From IMG/VR virus record IMGVR_UViG_3300037193_001007, positions 1 through 40,588 of that record: a stretch of 40,588 bases of DNA; one strand, given 5' to 3'. Shown in pieces: positions 1 through 6,311 of the stretch. The DNA is from a virus. The notes under the pieces are model-generated. The model was not told the DNA's origin and ran no database searches. It worked only from the letters and a program-made list of their open reading frames with translations. Within the stretch, counting starts at the first letter, position 1; each line of letters begins with the position of its first letter. Made by a program: the position numbers and the translations under genes.

Positions 1-141
1 CTGTCTGGTACCGGGCGCCCGAGCCCCACGCTAAGGCCCTTAGAAAGGCGCTCAGGGGCTTTCTCGGGGGCCGCCCGTCCGTCCGGCCGACAGCGAGAGG
101 GCCCGCACCGGAACATTACTAGGAGCGTATCCGAACCACTA
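1..141. repeat. 141-bp direct terminal repeat, left copy
   Basis: Identical base for base to 40448-40588. The sequence reads straight through the junction, so the contig represents a circular or concatemeric molecule with a unit length of 40,447 bp. An exact 141-base overlap is what a de Bruijn assembler with k=141 leaves on a circular contig, so a physical terminal repeat should not be assumed. The segment is non-coding and contains the motif GACAGCGAGAGGG (about 94-106), which recurs near 19735. Confidence 0.95.
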
Positions 142-393
142 CTCTGCGTATTGTCAAAAAACTGTCAGCCGTAGAAACCCTTTACACGCGCGCGTATAGG
201 GTTTTCCTGACTGACACTTTTTTGTCAATGCAGGTCAGAGGGGGTGCCTTCGGCGGCCCTCTCCCGCTGATCGCCCCGCCGTTACCTTCCCGTAATCGAC
301 TTAGGTGTACCTAAGTGACGCCGGTCACGCCCATTGGGTGACCCGATCATCTGCCGCGCGCTTATCTCGTACAAAGGATTCGTTACCACACTG
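142..393. other. intergenic region downstream of integrase
   Basis: No convincing gene is seen between the integrase stop and the contig start. The stretch holds the 78-bp symmetrical TGACA-box array (151-228, listed separately) and a GCAGGTCAGAGG motif (229-240) that recurs at 38831-38842. On the circular map the non-coding region continues through 1-141 to the 29-bp element at 40353-40381. An attP site could lie here or next to the integrase 5' end, but none can be identified from one genome. Confidence 0.7.
151..228. promoter_or_regulatory. 78-bp symmetrical TGACA-box array, copy A
   Basis: Two near-palindromic halves flank a central CGCGCGCG. Each half carries two TGACA/TGTCA boxes 11 bp apart, separated by an A/T run, so there are four boxes on one helical face. 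An inverted copy lies at 19779-19857, differing by one insertion and about four substitutions. Such spacing is typical of a site for a dimeric or tetrameric DNA-binding protein. In the leftward transcription sense it lies about 217 bp upstream of the 29-bp element at 40353-40381 on the circular map. Function as an operator, partition or replication site is inference. Confidence 0.7.
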
Positions 394-2013
394 TTATCCC
401 TCATCCACCCATTCAATCGTAAGCCGCTCGTCTCCGTTGAATCGCACGCCGCGCCCCCGGGCCTTCGACACCATGATTCGCCGAATTGCCAGCCGTAGAA
501 GATCCCGCTTCAGTGGCAGATCTGCGTGATCCCACGCTTCCCGCTGATCCACGGTCTCTAGCAGGAAGCTAATGTCCGTATTGCGCTCCCCCTGTGACTC
601 CCGCAACCGCTTCTGCGCTGCTGTTACCGCCTCATTGGCCTCAGTCAGCGCCGGGGCAAAGAACCTCTCAGACGGCCCGTCGTACAGCCCGGCGCGCCTA
701 TCCGCCCACAGGCGCGACAGGACCGTCTCGGCGTCCGCCAGCGCCGCGCGGGCAGCCGCTACGTCCTCTGATGTCTCGGGGCTTTGACGGGCCGCCCAAC
801 GGTCTGCGACGACGGCCAATAGCGGGTCCTCAGGGTCCGCTGACGCGAGCCGATCGGACCAACACTGATACACGTACGCCTCGCTGCTGTGCGCCGCCAC
901 GAACGCCGGGCTGGGGCACGTGACACCCGCCCCGGGGCGCCAGCATCGGTATCCGCGCGCGCTGTAGGGCATTGACCCGCCGCACCCCGCGCAGCGCAAC
1001 AGGTCGGTAAGTAGGTGTTTTGCCCGCCATGACTCCTTATCGGCGGGCGGGCCGTACCCGCGCGAGGCAGCCTGCGCGGCTTTCCACTCCTCGTCGCTGA
1101 TGACAGCGGGGCCGACCATGACCGATACCTTTTCCCCCGCCGAATTCCGGTACAGCATTCGCATGGATTTTCCGCCCTCACGCCCTGTGATCTGCCACCC
1201 GGCGTACGCCGGATTCCCAATCATGCTGGCCACGGTGCTGAAGGCCCACTGAATACCCGTCGGCGACGGTACGCCGCGCGCGTTCATCAGTCGGGCAATC
1301 TCGCGCTTCGACACCCCGGCCATGGGCAGGTCGTAGACCACTTCGCGCGCGATGTCGAGTTTGGTTACGTCCGGCTCACCCGGGATTCCCGCTGATGTCT
1401 CGGAGTCGCGCATGAGCTTTCGTTCTTCGATCTCCTCGCCGTCTTCGTCCTCGGTGCTGACTGTTACTATGCGTAGTCCGTAGGGGCAAACCCCGTTTAG
1501 CCATTCGCCGTTTTCGCGCTGAAACATCTTCGTGTTGAGAATCCGCTCACTGAGAATTTCGGTTTCTTCCCGGGCTTCCTCCGCGCGGCGGATTAGCTCG
1601 CTCCTGTCTCGCGGGTTCGCGCTGTCGAGTCCTACGCCGGGGTTGTCGGGGTCGCCGTTGTCCACTAGTAGGCGCCTGGGCCGCCCGTCAGCGGGTTCGA
1701 CAATGGACAGAATCGCTCCGGCGCCTCTGCGCGTCCAGCGGTCGAGTCGGAACACCCACACGGCGCCTACCTCGCCTCTTTCGAGGGCTTGCAGCGCTAG
1801 ATCCTGCTTCGCCGTTTTCTTGCTCTTGCGGAAGCGGCTCGCGCTCCCTACCTCGCGCCAGACATGACGCACAGTCAGCCCCAACTGAGCGGCCGTGCGC
1901 CTGCCTCGCGACTCCTGCGCGCTGATGGAGATCTCCCGACGGCCCGTCTTGCTCTTGACGGCCTGGCTCTTGCGGCATACGAGGTCTATGAGGGTGCTCG
2001 GGTCCTGGTCCAT
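394..2013 (-). CDS. int: large serine integrase
   Basis: Site-specific recombinase of the phiC31/R4 class that would integrate phage DNA between attP and attB. About 539 residues from ATG at 2013. The nucleophile motif CRKS gives catalytic Ser at about residue 16 with Arg at 14. The resolvase core continues through VWVFRLDRWTR, followed by a recombinase domain (REIARLMNARGVPSPTG), a zinc ribbon starting LLRCAGCGGSM, and a coiled-coil C-terminus. The reading frame is open upstream to a GTG at 2076, but that start has a badly spaced ribosome site, and starting at 2013 puts the nucleophile where the family usually has it. The gene follows a strong terminator (2107-2149), so it is probably a separate transcription unit. 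Confidence 0.93.
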   Translation of the reverse strand: MDQDPSTLIDLVCRKSQAVKSKTGRREISISAQESRGRRTAAQLGLTVRHVWREVGSASRFRKSKKTAKQDLALQALERGEVGAVWVFRLDRWTRRGAGAILSIVEPADGRPRRLLVDNGDPDNPGVGLDSANPRDRSELIRRAEEAREETEILSERILNTKMFQRENGEWLNGVCPYGLRIVTVSTEDEDGEEIEERKLMRDSETSAGIPGEPDVTKLDIAREVVYDLPMAGVSKREIARLMNARGVPSPTGIQWAFSTVASMIGNPAYAGWQITGREGGKSMRMLYRNSAGEKVSVMVGPAVISDEEWKAAQAASRGYGPPADKESWRAKHLLTDLLRCAGCGGSMPYSARGYRCWRPGAGVTCPSPAFVAAHSSEAYVYQCWSDRLASADPEDPLLAVVADRWAARQSPETSEDVAAARAALADAETVLSRLWADRRAGLYDGPSERFFAPALTEANEAVTAAQKRLRESQGERNTDISFLLETVDQREAWDHADLPLKRDLLRLAIRRIMVSKARGRGVRFNGDERLTIEWVDEG

Positions 2014-2106
2014 CGGGGCATCGTTCCACGTCAGCGCCGCATTGTGAAGTGTCCAACTGGCTGATGCGCGTTGCACACTCCCCCATGCGCCCCTGGCCAG
2101 GGCAAA

Positions 2107-2149
2107 CGAAAGCCCCGCCCGGTAGCCAACCCGGACGGGGCCTGTTTCG
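2107..2149 (-). terminator. rho-independent terminator
   Basis: On the minus strand a GC-rich stem (GGCCCCGTCCGGG pairing with CCGGGCGGGGC) is followed by a T-rich tail (TTTCGTTT). It lies just after the stop of the 2158-2352 gene and separates the early operon from the integrase gene. Confidence 0.8.
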
Positions 2150-2157
2150 TCGCGCCG

Positions 2158-2352
2158 TTACGCCGCTGGTGTGGGCGCGCTGGCCTCTTGATCAGTCAGC
2201 TCCCGGAGCACGTAGGGGTGTGCGGGCCATGGGGCTCCGCCACCCGGAGGGACCAGGAGCACGTACTGACCGGAGATGTCCACCACTTCCCCCACCTTCC
2301 CGCAGGCGGTATCCATCAGCGTCTTGCCGACTAGCCTCTCGTCAGTCCTCAT
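2158..2352 (-). CDS. hypothetical protein, 64 aa
   Basis: Small protein starting ATG at 2352, overlapping the end of the upstream gene by 11 nt, which suggests translational coupling. The centre (GKVGEVVDISGQYVLLVPPGG) alternates short hydrophobic strands and glycines, as in small beta-barrel (SH3- or PRC-like) folds; that is only an impression. Last gene before the terminator. No function assigned. Confidence 0.65.
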   Translation of the reverse strand: MRTDERLVGKTLMDTACGKVGEVVDISGQYVLLVPPGGGAPWPAHPYVLRELTDQEASAPTPAA

Positions 2353-2659
2353 CGGCGACGCTCCGCCGGAGGGCCTGCGCCAGCGCGCGGGCGACGTCGA
2401 TATTGCATCGGCCTAGTTCGATGAGCGGGCGCGGGAAAAGCCCGCTCCCTAGCTCGGCGCTTCGCGCAGACAGGGGGTCGATATCCAGCGAGGGCAATTT
2501 GATGCCTAGCGCGCTGAGCGCGGCTTTCAGTTCCTTCAGGGCCTGCGCGGCCTCTTGTCTTGGGGTGGGAGAAGCCGCTGCCCCGGGCTCGCTGGCGCCG
2601 GAGTCAAGCGACCTTCCCAACCCCACGACTGGCTGTCGTGTGTTGTCCGCTTGGGTCAT
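2342..2659 (-). CDS. hypothetical protein, 105 aa
   Basis: Not recognised. The N-terminal third is low-complexity and rich in Pro, Ala and Ser. A helical stretch follows (QEAAQALKELKAALSALGIK, residues about 35-54) and the C-terminus (IDVARALAQALRRSVADED) is also helical. The gene overlaps the downstream 64-aa gene, so both are probably one message. Confidence 0.6.
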   Translation of the reverse strand: MTQADNTRQPVVGLGRSLDSGASEPGAAASPTPRQEAAQALKELKAALSALGIKLPSLDIDPLSARSAELGSGLFPRPLIELGRCNIDVARALAQALRRSVADED

Positions 2660-2709
2660 TGAGTTGTCCTATCCGCGCCTGATCATGTGTCAGACGCTAT
2701 CCGGGCAGA

Positions 2710-2934
2710 CTAACGCTGTGCAGACCCGCTGTCACCCGAACCGTCAACACGGAACACCGTGCGTCCCACACGGGCCTCATCCGCACCGTTTCGGATCGCT
2801 TCTAGCGCTTCCTCGGCCTCATCTGAGAGATGGTCGTGCCCTCTTTGCGCCCAGCCCGCTGCCGCGTTCCGCAGCTCGTCGGCTACCTCGTCCCGGGTTC
2901 CTGACGCTTCGCCATCTCGCGCTCTCCACTTCAT
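2710..2934 (-). CDS. hypothetical charged helical protein, 74 aa
   Basis: Not recognised. A run of Asp/Glu/Ala-rich helix spans most of the protein (DEVADELRNAAAGWAQRG, then DEAEEALEAIRNGADEA). The ribosome site before ATG 2934 is weak. Amino-acid composition and uninterrupted frame in the operon orientation support it as coding, but the start is uncertain. Confidence 0.5.
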   Translation of the reverse strand: MKWRARDGEASGTRDEVADELRNAAAGWAQRGHDHLSDEAEEALEAIRNGADEARVGRTVFRVDGSGDSGSAQR

Positions 2935-2964
2935 ACATGGAGACTACCCGCGCGCCTGGGGCCC

Positions 2965-3306
2965 TTACGCGGCCTTGGCGAACCCTCGGGCACCCCATAC
3001 GCTGAAGGGCTCCCCGTGAGCTACGTAGGCCCCCTGGAGGTCGTCCCACAGCCACTGGTCGCGACCGACCAGTACGCCGGACAGGGTGCGTGCCGAGACG
3101 GCGAAGCGGTCACCCTCAGCGGGCAGAATCAGCCGCGCCAGTACACGGCCGTAGGTGCGCAGTACGGCGCGAAGCTCTCCATCTGAGTTGACATACTCAC
3201 TTGCCGCTGGGCAGTAACGCTCCAGTGGTCCCCAGGCCCAGCCAGCGGGAACGAGTGCTTCGGGTACGGTCACCCATAGCCGCACGGTGTAGTTTGACAG
3301 GTTCAT
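2965..3306 (-). CDS. hypothetical protein, 113 aa
   Basis: Start ATG 3306 follows a good purine-rich ribosome site (GGAAGGGGCC). The protein is mixed alpha/beta and opens with a strand, NYTVRLWVTVPEALVP; it ends WGARGFAKAA. No motif was recognised. The frame is open further upstream to 3429, but the ribosome site favours the shorter form. It is the first gene after the inverted-repeat cassette (3420-4047). Confidence 0.65.
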   Translation of the reverse strand: MNLSNYTVRLWVTVPEALVPAGWAWGPLERYCPAASEYVNSDGELRAVLRTYGRVLARLILPAEGDRFAVSARTLSGVLVGRDQWLWDDLQGAYVAHGEPFSVWGARGFAKAA

Positions 3307-3419
3307 GGCCCCTTCCCAGGCGCTAGATCTACGCGGATAGCGTATGGCCGGTACTGGGCGCCTAGGAGATCTCGTGTCCGAAATCCGCTGGCCGTGACAA
3401 AGCTGTGAAGGTGCGAGCG

Positions 3420-3448
3420 CAGAATACATATGTCATGACATTCGGACA
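3420..3448. repeat. 29-bp inverted repeat, left copy
   Basis: Reads CAGAATACATATGTCATGAC on the plus strand and continues to GGACA. Its partner lies on the minus strand at 4019-4047, with about five mismatches. Both have CAGAA at the outer end and GGACA facing inwards, and the core TGTCATGACA is itself a perfect 10-bp palindrome. It could be a paired operator or terminal inverted repeats of a small cassette. Confidence 0.75.
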
Positions 3449-3462
3449 CCTCAAGAGGGCAT

Positions 3463-3494
3463 GAAAAAGCCCCCGGTTTCCCGGGGGCTTCTTC
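3463..3494 (-). terminator. rho-independent terminator
   Basis: Perfect GCCCCCGGG/CCCGGGGGC stem with GAAGAA before and CTTTTTC after it on the minus strand, directly after the 3502-3717 gene. It gives that gene its own end of transcription. Confidence 0.88.
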
Positions 3495-3501
3495 AGTAGC
3501 G

Positions 3502-3717
3502 TCAGCTGGGGTTCGCCGCGTCCCATACCGCCTTGGCGACCGACCCCGGCTTGGCCGTCTCGGTCGCGGTACGGACCGGCCCGTACTGCTTGCCGTCCTT
3601 GGTGCCCCAGTAGCTGACCTGGGCGGGGGCAGCGCAGTAGAAGTTGTCCTCTTCCTGGGCGGGGACGACCTGGCCGACAATGTAGCTCTTGCCCTTGACC
3701 TCAACGACTCGGCTCAT
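3502..3717 (-). CDS. hypothetical protein, 71 aa, with its own promoter and terminator
   Basis: Start ATG 3717 follows an AGGAAGAAGGAAGACC ribosome site. The sequence opens MSRVVEVKGKSYIVGQVVPA, suggesting a small beta domain, with one Cys (FYCAAPAQ) and a C-terminal helix AKAVWDAANPS. A sigma70-type promoter (3757-3785) lies immediately upstream and a strong terminator immediately downstream. That independent expression is the hallmark of a moron gene expressed from the prophage. No function recognised. Confidence 0.75.
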   Translation of the reverse strand: MSRVVEVKGKSYIVGQVVPAQEEDNFYCAAPAQVSYWGTKDGKQYGPVRTATETAKPGSVAKAVWDAANPS

Positions 3718-3756
3718 GGTCTTCCTTCTTCCTCTTGTCCCTGCCCGACTGATTCC

Positions 3757-3785
3757 AGTATCTAGGAGCGGCATGCCTGGGTCAA
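3757..3785 (-). promoter_or_regulatory. vegetative-type promoter
   Basis: On the minus strand TTGACC (3785-3780), a 17-bp spacer, then GATACT (3762-3757), about 40 bp before the ATG at 3717. It resembles the major Streptomyces sigma consensus and would allow expression from a prophage. Confidence 0.65.
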
Positions 3786-3804
3786 GACGCTACGCGTAGG
3801 TTTC

Positions 3805-4005
3805 TTAGCTTTTCTCCCCTGGGGTCAAGTTGAGGCGGATTTGCCCCAACTCGCGCCGCCTCCTCGCCGTCTTGACCTCGTAGAACTCGTCGTTGAACCA
3901 GTGATCGCCCGTACCCTGGGGCGCGCTGCATCGGCTGCAATGCACCACCCACCCCCTGCCGCTGACGTACTTCATGTTCCCGGCCGCGTAGTGGTGTGTA
4001 CTCAT
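3805..4005 (-). CDS. hypothetical protein with a CxxC motif, 66 aa
   Basis: ATG 4005 follows a strong ribosome site (GGGAGG, 7 nt spacing). Short protein with CSRC at about residues 24-27, nearby His residues (GTGDHWF) and a basic helix TARRRRELGQIRLNL. Possible single-site zinc or nucleic-acid binding; unproven. The right copy of the 29-bp inverted repeat lies just before the ribosome site, so its expression may be controlled from there. Confidence 0.65.
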   Translation of the reverse strand: MSTHHYAAGNMKYVSGRGWVVHCSRCSAPQGTGDHWFNDEFYEVKTARRRRELGQIRLNLTPGEKS

Positions 4006-4018
4006 GATCTTGCCTCCC

Positions 4019-4047
4019 TGTCCGTATGTCACGACATATATGTTCTG
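4019..4047. repeat. 29-bp inverted repeat, right copy
   Basis: Inverted partner of 3420-3448. On the minus strand it begins CAGAACATATATGTCGTGAC and ends GGACA, directly before the ribosome site of the 66-aa gene. Together the two copies bound 628 bp holding two genes, a promoter and a terminator. No target-site duplication was seen outside the repeats. Confidence 0.75.
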
Positions 4048-4052
4048 AGCTT

Positions 4053-4700
4053 CTACGCTGCCAGCGCCCGGCAGTCCGAGAGCGCGACCAGCTTTGCGCG
4101 ACCCTGCACGCCGCGATACACCAGCTTCCCGGCCATGGCCCAGCCGCGAATCGTAGGCGCTGGGATGCCTAGAGCGACGGACGCTTCAGAAACGGTCACG
4201 ATGTCGGCGGGCGGTTCGGGCTCCGGCTCCGGCGGCTCCGTGTGCGCCTCCACGGGCTCCTCAGGAGTCTCCGGCTCCAACTCCCTAGGCTCAGGCTCCG
4301 GGGCGGGCTCAGGGGCGCTCAGGGGCTCCGGCGCTAGCTTCTTGCCGTGCACAAGCAGCGTGCCACCGAGGAACGCCAGCGCGGGCCAACCGGCGACGAC
4401 GAGGCGGAGGTACTCGGGGGCCTCCCGCCCGTCCAGCAATCCCGCTGTGGCGAGGTTTGCCCCCAGGGACGCGATCATCGCGACGACAAACCAGAACCAC
4501 GCGGCGAAGCGCGCGCGCCCCTGCCTGATGCGTACCCACGCGGCGACGATAAGCAGGTCAACCGAAATGGGGTAGGCCCACGCCTGCAAGTCACCCTGCC
4601 CGGAACGCACGGCGAGATCGTGAATGTGGCTGAAGGACAAGGCCGCAGCGATCACGGCCTGAATGAAAACGGCGTCGATACGCCGAAGGTGAGCGCGCAC
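4053..4700 (-). CDS. DUF2637-like membrane protein with C-terminal helix-turn-helix
   Basis: 215 residues from GTG 4700, which has a good ribosome site (AGGAGACAGGCC). The N-terminal half has about four hydrophobic segments (AVIAAALSFSHIHDLAV, ISVDLLIVAAWV, FAAWFWFVVAMIASLGANLA, VVAGWPALAFLGGTLLV) and resembles DUF2637/SpdB-type proteins of Streptomyces plasmids and phages. A Pro/Glu-rich linker (about 125-170) follows, then a MerR/excisionase-like winged helix (TVSEASVALGIPAPTIRGWA). This predicts a DNA-binding domain tethered to the membrane. Role unknown; in plasmids the family is linked to spreading between hyphae. Confidence 0.75.
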   Translation of the reverse strand: MRAHLRRIDAVFIQAVIAAALSFSHIHDLAVRSGQGDLQAWAYPISVDLLIVAAWVRIRQGRARFAAWFWFVVAMIASLGANLATAGLLDGREAPEYLRLVVAGWPALAFLGGTLLVHGKKLAPEPLSAPEPAPEPEPRELEPETPEEPVEAHTEPPEPEPEPPADIVTVSEASVALGIPAPTIRGWAMAGKLVYRGVQGRAKLVALSDCRALAA

Positions 4701-4718
4701 GGCCTGTCTCCTCTCTGT

Positions 4719-4805
4719 TTAGGCTACGAACAGAATCAGTGCTAACCCGAATTCGAGTAGCACCGTCATAGCGAATCGGTCGCAGAAGCGGAGGACGCTT
4801 CTCAT
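4719..4805 (-). CDS. 28-aa single-pass membrane peptide
   Basis: Small reading frame from ATG 4805 preceded by GAGGAGACACACC, a strong and well-spaced ribosome site. The product starts MRSVLRFCDRFAM and continues with a hydrophobic stretch (TVLLEFGLALILFVA) up to the stop, so almost the whole peptide is one membrane helix with a basic N-terminus. It sits 18 nt before the DUF2637-like gene. Possible regulator of that membrane protein; inference only. Confidence 0.55.
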   Translation of the reverse strand: MRSVLRFCDRFAMTVLLEFGLALILFVA

Positions 4806-4830
4806 GGTGTGTCTCCTCTCAAGACGCGTA

Positions 4831-4880
4831 AGCGCCCCCGGCGCGCTATGACGCGCATACGGCTTGACCGTCCGGGGGCT
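4831..4880 (-). terminator. possible terminator or branched hairpin
   Basis: AGCCCCCGG (minus strand) pairs with CCGGGGGCGCT across about 30 nt, and the loop holds a second hairpin (GCGCGTCATAGCGCGC). It lies between the 4893-5132 gene and the 28-aa peptide. No T-tract follows, so termination is uncertain. Confidence 0.4.
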
Positions 4881-4892
4881 GGGCTTAGTTCT

Positions 4893-5132
4893 TCAGGCTC
4901 GGTGGCTGTCCCGGAATTGCGCCATGGCCGTGAGCCACTCGGGGTAGTGCTCGCCCCGCTCCAGGTACTCAAGCGCCCTTTCGGCCGCCTCAAGGCCCTG
5001 CCAGGCTTCCTCTACCTGGTAGTGGACGACGTTCGGGTGTTCATCCCTCCACTCCCGCAGGGCGTTCTTCACCAGCTCCACATCACGCAGTAGATCTCGG
5101 GCGAATCCCTCACCCATCACGCGCTCAGCCAT
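4893..5132 (-). CDS. hypothetical helical protein, 79 aa
   Basis: Starts ATG 5132, overlapping the upstream gene end by 8 nt. The sequence is helical and charged throughout (DLLRDVELVKNALREWRDEH, EEAWQGLEAAERALEYLERG). No cysteines or membrane segment. Not recognised. Confidence 0.65.
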   Translation of the reverse strand: MAERVMGEGFARDLLRDVELVKNALREWRDEHPNVVHYQVEEAWQGLEAAERALEYLERGEHYPEWLTAMAQFRDSHRA

Positions 5133-5370
5133 TCTCCCTCTCCTTAAGCTCGTACGCTGTCAGGAAATCCTCGCAGTCCAACTGCCGGAACCTGTCGGCA
5201 AGACCAGGGCCATCCAAGCTCTGCCACTGAACGAGACCGTTAGTCGCGTTGAAGTCCACGACAACGACGTCTCTACCGCCCCGAGTGTGCCGGTAGGTAG
5301 CCCCGACCTTGATGCTTTGCTTAGCGGCCTGGCGACGCACCCTGACCGCCCTCTCGATATCGCCTTCCAT
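5125..5370 (-). CDS. hypothetical protein, 81 aa
   Basis: ATG 5370 has a strong ribosome site (GAGGAGAGGGGCC); a longer frame to 5427 lacks one. A basic helical N-terminus (ERAVRVRRQAAKQS) is followed by a small beta domain (KVGATYRHTRGGRDVVVVDF...) as in small RNA- or DNA-binding barrels, but no family can be named. Confidence 0.65.
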   Translation of the reverse strand: MEGDIERAVRVRRQAAKQSIKVGATYRHTRGGRDVVVVDFNATNGLVQWQSLDGPGLADRFRQLDCEDFLTAYELKERENG

Positions 5371-5452
5371 GGCCCCTCTCCTCTCCTCTAGAGCCAGGTG
5401 GCCCAGCGTAGCGGCGGGTGCCGTCACGCTGAGCCGTGCAGGCCCGGCAGGG

Positions 5453-5701
5453 TCACTCAGCCAGCGTCGCGCCCGCGTAGATGCGCGCGATGTCTGCGCG
5501 GATTTCGTTCAGCAGTTCCGGCCGGTACAGCTTGAAGATCGTACCGGGCCGGGCTGCGACGCCCTTCCCGCTGGTAGCCAACACCCACAGTTCGTCGTCG
5601 TGCTCGCGCGGCTGCACGCTCTTTACCGTGACCCAGCGGCCGTTTTCTTCGATTACGTCCCCCGGCGCCAGCTCCGTCAGCGGAACCCCGCAGTAGCGCA
5701 T
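5453..5701 (-). CDS. hypothetical protein, 82 aa
   Basis: Opens MRYCGVPLTELAPGDVIEE and continues with a beta-rich segment (GRWVTVKSVQPRE, DELWVLATSG). The GTG/ATG pair at 5704/5701 has no clear ribosome site. The frame stays open upstream for about 15 more codons (reading ...TAREAYDDAV) before a stop, so the start may be misplaced or the gene 5'-truncated. It is the first gene after the palindrome-linked promoter at 5854-5919. Confidence 0.55.
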   Translation of the reverse strand: MRYCGVPLTELAPGDVIEENGRWVTVKSVQPREHDDELWVLATSGKGVAARPGTIFKLYRPELLNEIRADIARIYAGATLAE

Positions 5702-5704
5702 CAC

Positions 5705-5853
5705 GGCGTCGTCGTACGCCTCGCGGGCTGTTCGGCCTGTCCGCGAAGCAAGCGACTAGGTGTCGCTCTGTCTCGGCTGTCCACTGTTCAGTTCTGAAAG
5801 ACCGTCAGCTAGGTTCCCCGGGTTGGCTACCGTCTCCCCTGCGCGAGGACTCC
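5705..5853. other. intergenic leader region
   Basis: Region between the candidate promoter (5854-5919) and the 82-aa gene. No gene with a start codon and ribosome site is seen in either strand. It would be a 5' leader of about 145 nt if the promoter at 5854-5883 is used. Confidence 0.4.
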
Positions 5854-5919
5854 ACCATAGGACACCCCGCATGCCGCGTACAAGCCCCTGCGGAGCACCT
5901 GCTAAATTTAGCAGGTGCT
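5854..5919 (-). promoter_or_regulatory. palindrome-linked promoter, copy 1
   Basis: A perfect 26-bp palindrome (AGCACCTGCTAAA and its mirror, 5894-5919) is followed on the minus strand by exactly 10 bp, TTGTAC (5883-5878), an 18-bp spacer and TATGGT (5859-5854). The same geometry is seen at 9868-9933 and 21826-21891. The palindrome suits a dimeric regulator bound just upstream of the -35 box. It would drive the 82-aa gene and those beyond. Confidence 0.65.
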
Positions 5920-5936
5920 ACCCGTATCGCCGCAGG

Positions 5937-6098
5937 TCAGTCCTCCCGCAGGTTGAGCAAGATCGCACGCAACCGGGCCGCTTCGGCCTGCGCCGCACGC
6001 TCGCGCCGCTCGGCCGCACCTACCCAGAGGCCCATGATGCCGATAGCCCCCGCTGCGCCGAACGCCACCATCAGATTGCCGATCATGTGCCAGTCCAT
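5937..6098 (-). CDS. 53-aa single-pass membrane protein
   Basis: ATG 6098 with ribosome site AAGGGGAAG. One hydrophobic segment (IGNLMVAFGAAGAIGIMGLW) at residues about 6-25, then an amphipathic charged helix (ERRERAAQAEAARLRAILLN). This is the shape of small inner-membrane phage proteins such as holin-like or superinfection-related peptides; no specific role can be assigned. Last gene of the run that begins at 8589. Confidence 0.65.
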   Translation of the reverse strand: MDWHMIGNLMVAFGAAGAIGIMGLWVGAAERRERAAQAEAARLRAILLNLRED

Positions 6099-6137
6099 CG
6101 CTTCCCCTTCTGTACGTCGTTGCCCCGAACGTAAACC

Positions 6138-6311
6138 TCAGACGTCTTCGCCCGCCAACCACAGTGTAAGGCGGAGCGCATCCTCAGGCACAGGCCCTTC
6201 GTCCCACTCGCGGAGCGCGAGCAGCGCGATCGCCGTACGGTACACGTCGGCCCTGTCGGCAATGGCCTCCATCACGGGCAGGTCGTCGTCGTCGATATCG
6301 AGCTGTTCCAT
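6138..6311 (-). CDS. hypothetical acidic protein, 57 aa
   Basis: Starts MEQLDIDDDDLPVMEAIADR from ATG 6311, which overlaps the stop of the upstream gene (TGATG) and has the ribosome site GGAGGACTG inside that gene. Helical, strongly acidic. Not recognised. Confidence 0.65.
   Translation of the reverse strand: MEQLDIDDDDLPVMEAIADRADVYRTAIALLALREWDEGPVPEDALRLTLWLAGEDV

Noticed and set aside
151-228. 78-bp array as attP
   Set aside because: It occurs twice in the genome and has symmetrical multiple boxes; serine integrase attP sites are single and shorter. The real attP was not found.
305-529. Plus-strand 74-aa frame overlapping the integrase end
   Set aside because: Antisense to the integrase C-terminus and without a ribosome site.
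2014-2076. Upstream GTG start (2076) for the integrase
   Set aside because: The GGGGGAG site is one base from the GTG, and the longer N-terminus puts the catalytic serine at residue 37 rather than near 16. The start at 2013 is preferred but not proven.
2049-3005. Long plus-strand frame of 318 aa
   Set aside because: It runs antisense to four minus-strand small genes, has Pro/Arg/Ser-rich composition typical of shadow frames in high-GC DNA, and lacks a ribosome site.
5894-5919. 26-bp palindrome as a terminator
   Set aside because: No T-tract follows, the perfect symmetry has no loop, and a promoter follows at a constant 10 bp in all three copies. An operator or activator site explains this better.
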